Below are positions 25,241-34,841 of a stretch of 64,000 nt of DNA, in pieces. The notes under the pieces were generated by a model. That model did no database searches, was not told the origin of the DNA, and saw only the letters and a program-made list of their open reading frames with translations. The position numbers and the translations under genes are program-made. Origin of the DNA: an uncultured Carboxylicivirga sp. (GTDB lineage Bacteria; Bacteroidota; Bacteroidia; Bacteroidales; Marinilabiliaceae); contig NZ_OY771430.1 of NCBI RefSeq assembly GCF_963674565.1, forward strand, positions 4,526,001-4,590,000, given 5' to 3'. The stretch's first letter is position 1. Each line of letters starts with the position of its first letter.

Positions 25241-28200
25241 TTACACATCATTTCTAACCAAATCTTCGTCTTTCGGTTTGAATAATTTGTTGCGGGCTCT
25301 TACTGCCAGGTTATACATTACCGGAGCCATTATAAGGGTAAGAACTGTTGAGGTTGTTAATCCAAAAATAACTGTCCATGCCATTGGCGACCAGAAATCA
25401 GCATTATCACCTCCGAAATAAATGTTTGGATCGAGCTTTTCAAATAAACTGAAGAAGTCGAAATTCAAACCAATAGCCATTGGTATTAGTCCTAATACGG
25501 TAGTAATGGCTGTTAGTAATACAGGTCGAAGACGTGTTTTACCAGCACGAATGATACTGTCAATTTCTTCCGTGCGTGATAATCGGCCATGTTCGCTCAT
25601 TCCCAGTTCATCCTTCTTTTGTTTTCGTACCAGATCGATGTAGTCAATTAAAACAATACCGTTGTTAACCACAATACCGGCCAACGATACAATACCCAAA
25701 CCTGTCATCAGGATAACGAAATCCATTTTGAAGGTTCCCAATCCCATGAATACACCAATGGTACTTAGTCCAACAGTTCCAATGATGATTAATGGCTTGG
25801 CTCCCGAATTGAATTGAGTAATCAGAATCATTGCAATTAATGCCAAAGCAAATAATAATGCTCCAACCAAAAAGTCTGCTGTTTCCTGCTGATTTTCCTG
25901 TTCACCGGTCATCTTCCAGGTGTAGTTACCCGGCATGGTATACTCATCCAGTAAAACACGTATTCGGGCATTAATCTCATTGGCATTGTAACCTTCAATT
26001 ACGTTTGAACTTAATGTGATTACCCTTGTGTTGTCAACGCGAATAATCTTTTCGTAAGTAGATGCATATTCATATGTCGCTACTGCCGAAATAGGTATCA
26101 GATGATGAACACCGTTTTTATCTACTTTGAGTTTTTGATTCATCAGAGTAGAAACATCATTGCGGTATTCGTCTTTTAAACGAAGCATGATATCAAATTC
26201 ATCCTCACCATCTTTAAATTTGCCGATTTCTTTACCATAAAGAGAGGTTCGCAAAGCCATTGCTACAGCCTGTGTTGAAAGGCCCATACGACGTACTTTA
26301 TCACGATCGATAAACATCTGCATTTCTGGCTTATTGATGTTCAGATCCATTTCCAGGTTTTCGATTCCGGGAATATGGTCTTCATCGATAACACGTTTAA
26401 TGTCAGCTGTTAAATCAATTAGCTTTTCATAATTGTCCCCACCAATTTCGATGTTGATGGGTTTACCAACAGGAGGTCCGTTATCTTCTTTTTCAATAAA
26501 GAATTTCGCACCCACAAAACCTTTAAATGCATCCGTTAATTTAGACATTATTTCACGGGTGCTATGTCCGTTTCGATACTGATAATCAACAAAGGTAATG
26601 GTGGTTAGTGATTTGTTGGGCGAGCGACCTGAATCGAATAAACCGCCTTTTCCTGTACCAACACTAACGCCTACAGACTTAATAATATCCATATAAGGAT
26701 CCAGCGTTGCGTACAGAATGTTTTCGGCATCCACAGTCACCTGATCTGTTACCGATATGTCTGTACCCAAAGGTAGTTCCATAGTAACGTAGATAGTTTG
26801 AGGTTCATTCTGAGGGAAGAACAAAACCTGGGTTTGTACCATTCCATAAAAAACAATTGAAAACAGGAACAAGAATATGGATCCGCCAAACAACCATTTA
26901 CTGGTTCTTCGACCTAAAGCCTTACGTAGAGTATTCTCGTACTGGTTTTCGAGAAATGGTAAAAAGGTATGCTGAAACCAGATAGCAGAAGGTTTTAAAA
27001 CATATTTATTAAGTGCTGTAATCAATAAAGGAAGTATGAGAATATTACCCCATAGGATACTTCCTGACAGGTATGCAATAACACCTAAGAAAGCAATAGC
27101 ACCAGTTACATAAAAATATTTTCGAAAGCTCTTTTCTTCTTTAACATCTTCCAGCTTCATAAAATTAGAGGCATAGGCAGGATTAAGGACCAAGGCCACA
27201 AAAAGAGAAGATGAGAGCACTATGATTAATGTAACAGGTAAGTAGCTCATGAATTTACCCACGATACCAGGCCAGAAAACCAATGGAATAAAAGCCGCCA
27301 GGGTAGTTGCAGTTGATGAAATAATTGGAATAGCAATTTCGCTGGTTCCGTTCTTCACCGCTTTTGACGGTTTGACTCCATGCTCCATCATCCGGTAGAC
27401 GTTCTCTATTACCACAATGGCGTTATCCACCAGCATACCCAAGGCCAGTACCAGCGAGAAAAGAACCATAGTATTGATAGTATAGCCTATCTGTTTCAGA
27501 ATCATCATAGAGATGATCATAGACATTGGTATGGCCAGACCCGAGAATATGGCGTTACGTAAACCTAGGAACATGTACAAGACGATCATAACAAAGATCA
27601 TCCCCAGAAAAATGCTGTTCTCAAGATTGGTAATCTGGTCGCGAACAAACACCGACTGATCATCTGTAACAGTGATGGCCAAATCTTTTGGCAATGTTTC
27701 ACTCTCTTGTTTGTCCTTTATGATGGCCAAAATCTTATCCGTTGCATCCAATAGGTTTTCGCCACTTTTTTTCACAATCGAAAGGGTTACAACTGATTTG
27801 TGGTTTAGCCTTGAGATAGAACTCTGCTCTTCAAAACCATCAATAACATCAGCCACATCTTTGATGTACACAGCACGACCATCCACTTCTTTTACGATGG
27901 TGTTGCGGATTTCTTCCATATTGGTGTAATCAGCTTGTACACGAATGGATCGACGGGTACCGTCTACCTTAACTTCGCCTGCACCAACGGTAAAATTCTC
28001 AGTCTGAACAGCCAGTTCAATATCCATGAAGCTAAGGTTGTATGCTTCCAGACGATAAGGATCCACATGGATTTTTATCTCACGCTCATCAACACCACGA
28101 ATATCAGCTTCACGAACTTCGCGCAACGTTTCAAAATCGTCCTGTAGTTCTTCTGCAAATTTTTTCAGTTCATAAATAGAATAATCACCAGAAAGGTTAA

Positions 28201-28669
28201 TGTTTAATACAGGGAACTCTGAGAAATCAATGTCATCAACAATTGGTTCATCCATTAAATCATCCGGAAGCTCACTTAAGGCTTTATCAACTTTGTCTTT
28301 AACGTCAAGTTTTGCCTGATCAACAGCTACATCGGTTTCGAACTCAACAATTATCAAACTCATGTCCTGAAAAGAGTTGGATGACATACGTTTTACACCA
28401 TTCAGATCTTTCAATTCTTTTTCTATCGGTCGTGTAATCAGGTTCTCTATATCGAGCGGACTATTACCGGGATGAGGTGTGCTAACCGAGATATATGGTA
28501 TCACAATTTCCGGAAAAAGTTCGCGTTGCATCGACGTATACCCCAACCATCCTGCAACTATTAAGAATAGAGTCAGGATGTAAATGGTATTTTTATTATC
28601 CAGGGCCCAAAATGTTGGTTTAAATTTCCGGGTCGAAACTTTTTCCTTGGGTCTTATATCTTCTGTCAT
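25241..28669 (-). CDS. RND-family efflux transporter permease
   Basis: This is a 1142-residue inner-membrane proton-driven pump of the AcrB type. The first membrane helix (IYILTLFLIVAGWLG) is followed by the periplasmic porter start, QRELFPEIVIPYISVSTPHPG. The family segment RPIEKELKDLNGVKRMSS is clear. The central membrane motif reads GMLVDNAIVVIENV, with one aspartate where multidrug AcrB-type pumps usually have two. A second half repeats the layout with GIVVNNGIVLIDY. It forms a tripartite system with the next upstream-encoded proteins (adaptor and TolC). The gap to the adaptor gene is 23 bases. The substrate is unknown; detergents, bile-like or phenolic compounds are possible. Confidence 0.93.
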   Translation of the reverse strand: MTEDIRPKEKVSTRKFKPTFWALDNKNTIYILTLFLIVAGWLGYTSMQRELFPEIVIPYISVSTPHPGNSPLDIENLITRPIEKELKDLNGVKRMSSNSFQDMSLIIVEFETDVAVDQAKLDVKDKVDKALSELPDDLMDEPIVDDIDFSEFPVLNINLSGDYSIYELKKFAEELQDDFETLREVREADIRGVDEREIKIHVDPYRLEAYNLSFMDIELAVQTENFTVGAGEVKVDGTRRSIRVQADYTNMEEIRNTIVKEVDGRAVYIKDVADVIDGFEEQSSISRLNHKSVVTLSIVKKSGENLLDATDKILAIIKDKQESETLPKDLAITVTDDQSVFVRDQITNLENSIFLGMIFVMIVLYMFLGLRNAIFSGLAIPMSMIISMMILKQIGYTINTMVLFSLVLALGMLVDNAIVVIENVYRMMEHGVKPSKAVKNGTSEIAIPIISSTATTLAAFIPLVFWPGIVGKFMSYLPVTLIIVLSSSLFVALVLNPAYASNFMKLEDVKEEKSFRKYFYVTGAIAFLGVIAYLSGSILWGNILILPLLITALNKYVLKPSAIWFQHTFLPFLENQYENTLRKALGRRTSKWLFGGSIFLFLFSIVFYGMVQTQVLFFPQNEPQTIYVTMELPLGTDISVTDQVTVDAENILYATLDPYMDIIKSVGVSVGTGKGGLFDSGRSPNKSLTTITFVDYQYRNGHSTREIMSKLTDAFKGFVGAKFFIEKEDNGPPVGKPINIEIGGDNYEKLIDLTADIKRVIDEDHIPGIENLEMDLNINKPEMQMFIDRDKVRRMGLSTQAVAMALRTSLYGKEIGKFKDGEDEFDIMLRLKDEYRNDVSTLMNQKLKVDKNGVHHLIPISAVATYEYASTYEKIIRVDNTRVITLSSNVIEGYNANEINARIRVLLDEYTMPGNYTWKMTGEQENQQETADFLVGALLFALALIAMILITQFNSGAKPLIIIGTVGLSTIGVFMGLGTFKMDFVILMTGLGIVSLAGIVVNNGIVLIDYIDLVRKQKKDELGMSEHGRLSRTEEIDSIIRAGKTRLRPVLLTAITTVLGLIPMAIGLNFDFFSLFEKLDPNIYFGGDNADFWSPMAWTVIFGLTTSTVLTLIMAPVMYNLAVRARNKLFKPKDEDLVRNDV

Positions 28670-28692
28670 TGTTTAAATTTTCGGTTTAGGTA

Positions 28693-29808
28693 TTACAATG
28701 AAATCGCTGATCCATCAACAACCTGAGCATAACCTGTAGTAATTAGCTGATCACCTTTATTAAGGCCTTCTGTTACCAGTGTGTTATTATTATCCTTGAT
28801 TCCGGTTTTGATGTATTGTTTCTTAGCAATGGATTTACCTTCGTTTTGTGCCGCGATAAAAACAAATTCGCCACTAAAGTCTTTTTTCACCAAAATAGAT
28901 GGAACCACGATAGAATTCTCTGCCGAATAGGTTTTCAACTTAAGAACAGCCAGCATGTTAGGCTTGTAATCGTTCTCCGGGTTATTCAAATTAACGCGTA
29001 AACGAAAAGTACGTGAATCGCGATCAATGACTGATGAGGTGCGATAAATTTCTCCTTCAATGGTTTTATCCAAAACAGGGAAGTTGACTTTTACGTTGTC
29101 ACCTGCCTTTATTTTTTGTAAATAAATTTCTGATACATCAGCATTGATATATACCTGATCGATATTAACTAAACGTACAAATGGTGCTGCTGGACTTGCC
29201 ATCTCGCCCTGACGCTGAATTATTTCATCAACAATACCATTGATAGGAGAGCGAACCACAGCCATATCGATCTGAGCTTCTAAGGCTTCCTTTTTTTGTT
29301 TCAAAGATTCCATCTGTGATTTGGCCTGTAAATATTCCATTTCAGAACCAATGTTTTGCTCCCACAGATTTGACTGACGCTCAAAAGTAGTTTTGGCTAA
29401 GTCAAGGTTGATATTTATTTCATCCAGACTACGTTGAATCATTTCAGTATTTAATCGAGCCAAAACCTGTCCTTTTTGAACACGCTGTCCTTCTTTTACA
29501 TCGATGCTCACAATTTTACCAGATGACTCAGGGCTTACCACAATATTCTTATCGGCCTGTACCTGACCCGAGACATCAATAAAATGTTCGAAAAGAATGG
29601 GTTGTATTTCTGTTGTTACTACCGAAATAACACCTTCTCCTGTATCTTCGGCCAATTCCTTTTCTAATTTGGCTATCTTCTGTTTCAGTTCCGAGAACTC
29701 ACTTTTATAGGTAGCAAGCGCTTCCTCCTTCTCCTTTCGGGCATCTTCTGTTGTGGCTGCGCATGAGGCTAAAAACAGCACAGACAGAATAAATACAAAT
29801 TTCTTCAT
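28693..29808 (-). CDS. RND periplasmic adaptor (membrane fusion protein), lipoprotein
   Basis: The start at 29808 gives MKKFVFIL and a lipobox LASC, fitting a lipid-anchored adaptor of 371 residues. An in-frame ATG at 29832 would add eight residues before the signal and is less likely. A helical region (residues about 20-55) precedes the biotinyl-lipoyl-like half QVQADKNIVVSPESSG/GQRVQKGQVLARL, the alpha-hairpin and the second half GIVDEIIQRQGEM. The beta-barrel domain follows, with VNFPVLDKTIEGEIYR. It links the RND pump with the TolC-type channel. The gene lies between the two in the same operon. Confidence 0.92.
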   Translation of the reverse strand: MKKFVFILSVLFLASCAATTEDARKEKEEALATYKSEFSELKQKIAKLEKELAEDTGEGVISVVTTEIQPILFEHFIDVSGQVQADKNIVVSPESSGKIVSIDVKEGQRVQKGQVLARLNTEMIQRSLDEININLDLAKTTFERQSNLWEQNIGSEMEYLQAKSQMESLKQKKEALEAQIDMAVVRSPINGIVDEIIQRQGEMASPAAPFVRLVNIDQVYINADVSEIYLQKIKAGDNVKVNFPVLDKTIEGEIYRTSSVIDRDSRTFRLRVNLNNPENDYKPNMLAVLKLKTYSAENSIVVPSILVKKDFSGEFVFIAAQNEGKSIAKKQYIKTGIKDNNNTLVTEGLNKGDQLITTGYAQVVDGSAISL

Positions 29809-29844
29809 TATTTGGTTTCTATTATTTTTCATGACAAGCTAGGG

Positions 29845-31173
29845 TTATAAACGATTAACAGCTTTTAAGTATTTAATGTGGGTATCCAGCAGATTGAGAG
29901 TTGACTGAATATAACTGATTTGAGATTGAATATACTGACCTTCGTTCTGCGAAAGCTCAGTACTGGAACTCAATCCATTTGCAAATTTGATGCGTGTTCG
30001 GTCGTAAATACGAAAGGCAATCTCTTCACCTTCTTTATCATTCAGGTAAACTGCCTGGGCATTTTTAAAATTAGCCTCTGCAACCATCAATTGCTGTTTT
30101 AAGCCTTCTTCCATCTGACGCATTTGGTTTTGCAGCTTCAGGTAATTGATCTTTTCCTGTTGTACACGTGCGTTTTGCATTCCTGATTTAAAAATGGGCA
30201 TGGTTAATGAGAGACCCACAATTTGTGAGTTGGTATTATCCATCGCTTTAAATTCATCGCCAAATTCGATATAGCTTATATTGTAAAAGGCATTTATTTT
30301 TGGATAATATTGAGCCCGCTCATTTTTAATTAATGTTCGTTGCACTTCTTCCTGGGTTTCCAGAATGGAATAATCGATATGTGATTTTACATCAAACACG
30401 TTCGAAGCTGGTAAATATGTTTCAACGGGTGAAAGAATGTCTTGCAAACTATTGGTCAATTTAATAGGTTGATCAATCGATAATCCCATTGAATACTTTA
30501 ACACAGCTTCAGCAATCACAAGTTGACGTTCGGCATCGAGTAACAGGTTACGCGAATTATTAACCATCAGTCGTAATTGATCAACATCCGTTAGCTCACG
30601 AAACCCGTTTTCGAAATAGGCATTGGTTTCTTTCAGTGTTTGCTCGTTAACTTCCAGATTCTTTTTAAAGGTTTCCAGATTTTTTTTAGCGATCAGAGCA
30701 ATATAATATGCCTCTGCCACAGCCTCGCGCACATTTATTTGCGTTTTTTCCTTATTCCTTTCACTGATTTGTACGTAGATTCGACTTGCTTTAACACCCA
30801 ACAAATAGGAACCATCAAAAAGTAGTTGATTTACTTTTCCTGTCGCATTCCAGTTGTACTTCTGTCCAAATTTTGTTTTAAGACGAATTGGGTCCGCTTC
30901 TCCTTCAGGTGTCATGGTTATTACATTTTCCTGAATAGCTAAATTATCAGTTAGCTGTCCTTCTGCACTGACCTGTGGTAAACCAATGGCAATATATTCC
31001 ATAACCTTTTTTTCCGCAGCCTCAATATCGTACGTGGCACTTTTACTATCAAAAGCATTTTCTGTTGCATAATCCAATGCTTCCTGCAGTGAAAATGCTA
31101 AAGAATCATTTTGGGCAAAGGTGTGTGTTAAGGACGCCATTAACATTGCTATCGCAATAAGCGCATTCTTCAT
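29845..31173 (-). CDS. TolC-family outer-membrane efflux protein
   Basis: The 442-residue protein has a signal peptide ending THTFAQN and two repeats of the long helical outer-membrane efflux domain. LQEALDYATENAFD near the N terminus and the long coiled segments up to LLDTHIKYLKAVNRL are typical. It would form the trimeric exit duct for the adjacent adaptor and RND pump. It starts 14 bases after the TetR gene ends, so all four genes are one operon under likely self-regulation by the TetR protein. Confidence 0.92.
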   Translation of the reverse strand: MKNALIAIAMLMASLTHTFAQNDSLAFSLQEALDYATENAFDSKSATYDIEAAEKKVMEYIAIGLPQVSAEGQLTDNLAIQENVITMTPEGEADPIRLKTKFGQKYNWNATGKVNQLLFDGSYLLGVKASRIYVQISERNKEKTQINVREAVAEAYYIALIAKKNLETFKKNLEVNEQTLKETNAYFENGFRELTDVDQLRLMVNNSRNLLLDAERQLVIAEAVLKYSMGLSIDQPIKLTNSLQDILSPVETYLPASNVFDVKSHIDYSILETQEEVQRTLIKNERAQYYPKINAFYNISYIEFGDEFKAMDNTNSQIVGLSLTMPIFKSGMQNARVQQEKINYLKLQNQMRQMEEGLKQQLMVAEANFKNAQAVYLNDKEGEEIAFRIYDRTRIKFANGLSSSTELSQNEGQYIQSQISYIQSTLNLLDTHIKYLKAVNRL

Positions 31174-31187
31174 AATTGTGTGATTTA

Positions 31188-31811
31188 TTATTGATTACTA
31201 TTTTTACAAAACAAACGGTTCAGTTCTTCAATACCTTTGGGTGTGCAAATTCCTCTGAAATGGTATTTGTATACTTCTTCAAAGATTCCCATATCCATTA
31301 CTTCAGAATCAGTAAACAAACCATTACCCGGATCAAATGTGAAAAGATGGTAGGATACCATAATGCGGGCTATGATATGTTCATTTATATCTTCCATATA
31401 AAAGCCTTCTTTCTTCCCTTTTTTAAGATTAGCCAGATTTGACTCATATATAATCTTAAACTTTATATCCTTTAACTCTCTCAAAAGAGCCGGATAGTAT
31501 TTTTTCATATCATACAAGAAGGTAGGTTTGAAACGCTGATTCTTCTTCCTGATATTATCGCTAAGTTCAAAATTCTGTTCAATGGCATTTAAATCATCCC
31601 TTTTGAAGGCAGAGAATACATCTTCGATGTATGCTTTCGAATACTGAAATACACATTCAACCAATTCATTTTTATCAGAAATATATTGATAAAGTGTTTT
31701 TTTTGATATGCCCATGTTACGGGCAATATCATCCATACTTACACTTTTGATTCCGTATTGATGGTAAAGCTCAAAAGCTTTCTCAATTATATTTTGACGC
31801 TTATCTTCCAT
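31188..31811 (-). CDS. TetR-family transcriptional regulator of the efflux operon
   Basis: This 207-residue regulator has an N-terminal TetR helix-turn-helix within residues 5-50. The recognition region is VSMDDIARNMGISKKTLYQYISDK, shown here only for the key residues around MGISKKTLY. The C-terminal ligand-binding part is helical and variable. It is the first gene of the operon that encodes the TolC, adaptor and RND proteins, the common layout for a local repressor that responds to the pump substrate. The 192-base gap to the divergent gene at 32004 holds no clear palindrome. Confidence 0.92.
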   Translation of the reverse strand: MEDKRQNIIEKAFELYHQYGIKSVSMDDIARNMGISKKTLYQYISDKNELVECVFQYSKAYIEDVFSAFKRDDLNAIEQNFELSDNIRKKNQRFKPTFLYDMKKYYPALLRELKDIKFKIIYESNLANLKKGKKEGFYMEDINEHIIARIMVSYHLFTFDPGNGLFTDSEVMDMGIFEEVYKYHFRGICTPKGIEELNRLFCKNSNQ

Positions 31812-32003
31812 TCCGCGAATGTAGGGAACTTAATTTAATCTGGAAACTAAAAAAGTGTTAAAAGTATCCTAAGTTTACATTAAGCCTGATAAAATGTCAA
31901 TAGAAAAGATGAATTCATCAATAAAAAAGGGTCGATTGGAAATTTATTTGTCATTGTAAAGACTAAAAGCTATTAATTAGACGTTTAGCTAGTATTTGAT
32001 AGG

Positions 32004-32984
32004 ATGAAATTAATCTTAAATATAGCCGTTCTTTTTTGCATTCTCTCGTTTGCACAGGGTATAAATGCTCAAAACAAGAAGCGTAAGTTGAATAAGGGAA
32101 CTTCAAAAAGAGAAATCAGAAAGCGGCAGGAGAAAGCATTTGAACAGGATAAGGATATGAATGCCTTTAATCCAATGCAACCCATGGGAGCCAGGCAAAA
32201 TGATGCTCGCGATGATATTCTCTGGCATAGCGAGAGTGCCAATACTGTATATCCAAAAGCAGGAAACATTAGCTTAATCTCTCCGTCAAGATATGGTATT
32301 AAACCCGGTTTGGAAGTTTCATCCAATGTATTTATGAATTACTGGGTACCCAACCTTACTCTTAAAAAGAGATGGGCAAATAATAATTGGTATGTAGCCA
32401 CTAAACACGGGTTATATTCTGCTACTCCCGGAATAAATTTTGCACAGAAAAATAATTTTACGTCAATTGTTGACAGTGCTGTGCAAATTCCATTTGTTTT
32501 ATCTGTTAAAAATGAATTAATAGTTAGTAAGTACATTTCCAGTGATAATCGATGCAGTAACGATCAGCCATTTGTTATTCTTTCAGCAGGTATTGGTGTT
32601 GATGTTGGAATTTCATTTGGTGAATCAGGATTAACTGAAATGAGAGAACACTTCTTAACCAACAGAAGTCCTTCATTAACCGGTAAAGGAGCAATTGGAT
32701 ATGCAAAGGTGAGAGCAGACTGGGAGATTAGCAACATGCTGATGCTTGGAGGGCAGTTAAAGTATTTCAGGGGAAATTTTACAGGTAATCAAGCATTCGA
32801 ACAATCTACCGAATTGCAGACTTTTATAACACCTACTCTATCGTTTAATATAGGATATATATTATCTATAGCTAATTACAATACGCCAAATAAGTTAAGT
32901 GTTCTTCCACTTATAGATATCAATTGGTATTTTGGAAAGAAGCAAAGCAGACAAAAAGGTTTGTGGGGGACCAAGATGTTTTAA
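32004..32984 (+). CDS. Exported envelope protein, probable beta-barrel, function unknown
   Basis: The 326-residue protein has a signal peptide ending INAQN, followed by a very basic stretch (KKRKLNKGTSKREIRKRQEK). The remaining part has alternating strand-like segments such as YGIKPGLEVSSNVFMNYWVP and LKKRWANNNWYVATKHGLY. It ends with a strand pattern (IDINWYFG) suggesting an outer-membrane barrel, although the terminal residues GLWGTKMF are not a classical barrel end. I do not recognise a family. It is divergent from the efflux operon and stands alone. Confidence 0.65.
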   Translation: MKLILNIAVLFCILSFAQGINAQNKKRKLNKGTSKREIRKRQEKAFEQDKDMNAFNPMQPMGARQNDARDDILWHSESANTVYPKAGNISLISPSRYGIKPGLEVSSNVFMNYWVPNLTLKKRWANNNWYVATKHGLYSATPGINFAQKNNFTSIVDSAVQIPFVLSVKNELIVSKYISSDNRCSNDQPFVILSAGIGVDVGISFGESGLTEMREHFLTNRSPSLTGKGAIGYAKVRADWEISNMLMLGGQLKYFRGNFTGNQAFEQSTELQTFITPTLSFNIGYILSIANYNTPNKLSVLPLIDINWYFGKKQSRQKGLWGTKMF

Positions 32985-33084
32985 TAATAACCCGATAGTA
33001 CAATTTATTTATACATTATTACAATTCCTAAACATTTAAATTCCCCAATTTTGCTGCGGATAAATCATAAATGTAATATTACTC

Positions 33085-34050
33085 ATGAAAATTGAAGTTG
33101 CGATAGGGATTGATATTGGCGGAACAAATACTGTTATTGGGGTGGTTGACCGGGAAGGTAATATACTTGCTGAGACATCAACACCTACTCTTACTAATAC
33201 TGACATCAAAAACTATTTAAATACACTTACATCAAAAATCAATGAAACAGTTTTTCAACTGAATGGTACTATTGAGGTAAAAGGAATTGGAATTGGAGCT
33301 CCCAGCAGCAATTATTATACGGGTGAAATTGTTGGAGCAAGTAATCTTGGGTGGGGAGATCGGGTACCTTTTGTGAAGTTGATGAAAGAATACTATGATT
33401 ATCCTGTTATTGTTTTAACCAATGATGCCAATTCGGCAGCTGTTGGAGAAATGATGTACGGAGCTGCTAAGGGAATGAATGATTTTATCATGTTGACTCT
33501 GGGTACAGGTGTAGGAAGTGGTATTGTGGCGAATGGTAAACTAATTTTGGGTCATGATGGTTTTGCCGGCGAATTAGGACATGTGGTAATTGATCCAAAT
33601 GGAAGGGAATGTGGTTGCGGCAGAAAAGGCTGTTTAGAAACATATGCATCAGCAACAGGTATCTGCAGAACAGCATCAGAACTGATTGCAACTACAAAAA
33701 CGCAGAGTAAGCTTAGGAATGTTCCTGCACTTAACTTTACATCAAAAATGATTTATGATGCTGCAGTGAAAGGAGATGAACTAGCTCTGAAAGCCTTTGA
33801 TATTACAGGTAAGATGCTTGGAAAAGCAATTGCTGATTTTGTAACATTTTCAAGTCCTGAAGCTGTATTTTTATTTGGTGGATTAGCCACGGCAGGTGAT
33901 TATATTTTTACTCCAACCAGAGATGCAATGGAGGAAAATATGTGTTTCTTATATAGTAATAAGGTAAAACTACTTCCATCGAAGCTTGATGGTGCCAAGA
34001 TTGCAATATTGGGTGCCAGTGCTGTAGTATGGCAGGAAATGAAAAATTAA
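33085..34050 (+). CDS. ROK-family sugar kinase (glucokinase-like)
   Basis: The 321-residue protein begins with the ATP-binding phosphate-1 motif GIDIGGTNT at residues 8-16. GELGHVVIDPNG and the zinc site C176, C178 and C183 in CGCGRKGCLE define ROK kinases. TLGTGVGSGIV is the second phosphate motif. It probably phosphorylates glucose or a related hexose in the cytoplasm; the exact sugar cannot be fixed from the sequence. A strong terminator follows, so it is likely a single-gene unit. Confidence 0.9.
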   Translation: MKIEVAIGIDIGGTNTVIGVVDREGNILAETSTPTLTNTDIKNYLNTLTSKINETVFQLNGTIEVKGIGIGAPSSNYYTGEIVGASNLGWGDRVPFVKLMKEYYDYPVIVLTNDANSAAVGEMMYGAAKGMNDFIMLTLGTGVGSGIVANGKLILGHDGFAGELGHVVIDPNGRECGCGRKGCLETYASATGICRTASELIATTKTQSKLRNVPALNFTSKMIYDAAVKGDELALKAFDITGKMLGKAIADFVTFSSPEAVFLFGGLATAGDYIFTPTRDAMEENMCFLYSNKVKLLPSKLDGAKIAILGASAVVWQEMKN

Positions 34051-34073
34051 AGAAATAAACTTCAAATATTCAA

Positions 34074-34105
34074 ACGGGCAATCAATTACGATTGACCCGT
34101 TTTTT
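34074..34105 (+). terminator. Intrinsic terminator after the ROK kinase gene
   Basis: The stem pairs ACGGGCAATC (34074 onward) with GATTGACCCGT (ending 34100), with one bulged base. It runs straight into six T residues. The loop is about six bases. Confidence 0.85.
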
Positions 34106-34158
34106 GTTTTAAGGGTATTGTCATCCATAATAATATGGCATGTCTCTGGCATTTACCT

Positions 34159-34166
34159 TAACTTTG
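34159..34166 (+). promoter_or_regulatory. -7 promoter element that sets the start of the DMT gene
   Basis: TAACTTTG matches TAnnTTTG 25 bases before the ATG at 34191. Transcription would begin downstream of the earlier in-frame ATG at 34140, which therefore cannot be the start. Confidence 0.65.
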
Positions 34167-34190
34167 CAACGCAAACACTCAATAGTATTT

Positions 34191-34640
34191 ATGTATATAA
34201 AATACGTATTAACAACAATTGCCATTTTAATCGGTGGACTTTTAGCTGTTCAGGGAAGTATAAACTCTCAATTGGGCGGATTTCTAAAGCATCCCATTCA
34301 GGCATCGTTTACCAATTTTCTGGTTGGAACCATTTGTTTATTCATCTTAAACCTTATACTCCGAACTGAAGTCCCTAAAGCCGAAGTGTTATCGCAAATT
34401 CCTGTTTACCTGTTTTTTGGAGGTATTCTGGGGGCGATATTTGTATCTTCAGTTGTTATTTTAATCCCTAAAATAGGTGTCGCAACCATGTTGGGAGCAA
34501 CTATTGGCGGTCAAATGATTGTAGCAACTGTTATTGACCACTTTGGGTGGTTTAGTGTTAATCCTCAGCCTGTTTCAATTGGAAAAATTGCTGGTATTCT
34601 TTTTATTATCGTTGGAGTATTTTTTATTCAACGTTTTTAA
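34191..34640 (+). CDS. Small DMT-superfamily transporter (YdcZ/DUF606 family)
   Basis: From the ATG at 34191 the protein has 149 residues and four or five membrane helices, the usual size of the DUF606 half-type DMT transporters. QGSINSQLGGFLKHPIQASFTNFLVG is the family's first conserved stretch (key residues QGxxNxxL and SFxxG). The second conserved stretch is GATIGGQM. These proteins are thought to dimerise to form a transporter. The substrate is unknown. It stands between the ROK terminator and the mutA promoter. Confidence 0.85.
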   Translation: MYIKYVLTTIAILIGGLLAVQGSINSQLGGFLKHPIQASFTNFLVGTICLFILNLILRTEVPKAEVLSQIPVYLFFGGILGAIFVSSVVILIPKIGVATMLGATIGGQMIVATVIDHFGWFSVNPQPVSIGKIAGILFIIVGVFFIQRF

Positions 34641-34801
34641 CAATTAAAGAAAAAAAACTTTAATAACCTATTGATTTGTTAACACTTGGAGAGAAATTGA
34701 TGCCATCAACATATGCCAATTACTACATATGATATTGATAATCATGCTTAAGAACAGTTTTAAAAAGCGTTAAATATTCGTTTTAGTCTCATGAAAAGGT
34801 G

Positions 34802-34809
34802 TATTTTTG
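34802..34809 (+). promoter_or_regulatory. -7 promoter element of the mutA operon
   Basis: TATTTTTG fits TAnnTTTG and lies 33 bases before the ATG at 34842. It falls inside the extra N-terminal codons that would follow the ATG at 34791, which argues against that start. Confidence 0.65.
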
Positions 34810-34841
34810 CGCCTTCGGAAAAAAACAAACAGTTATATATT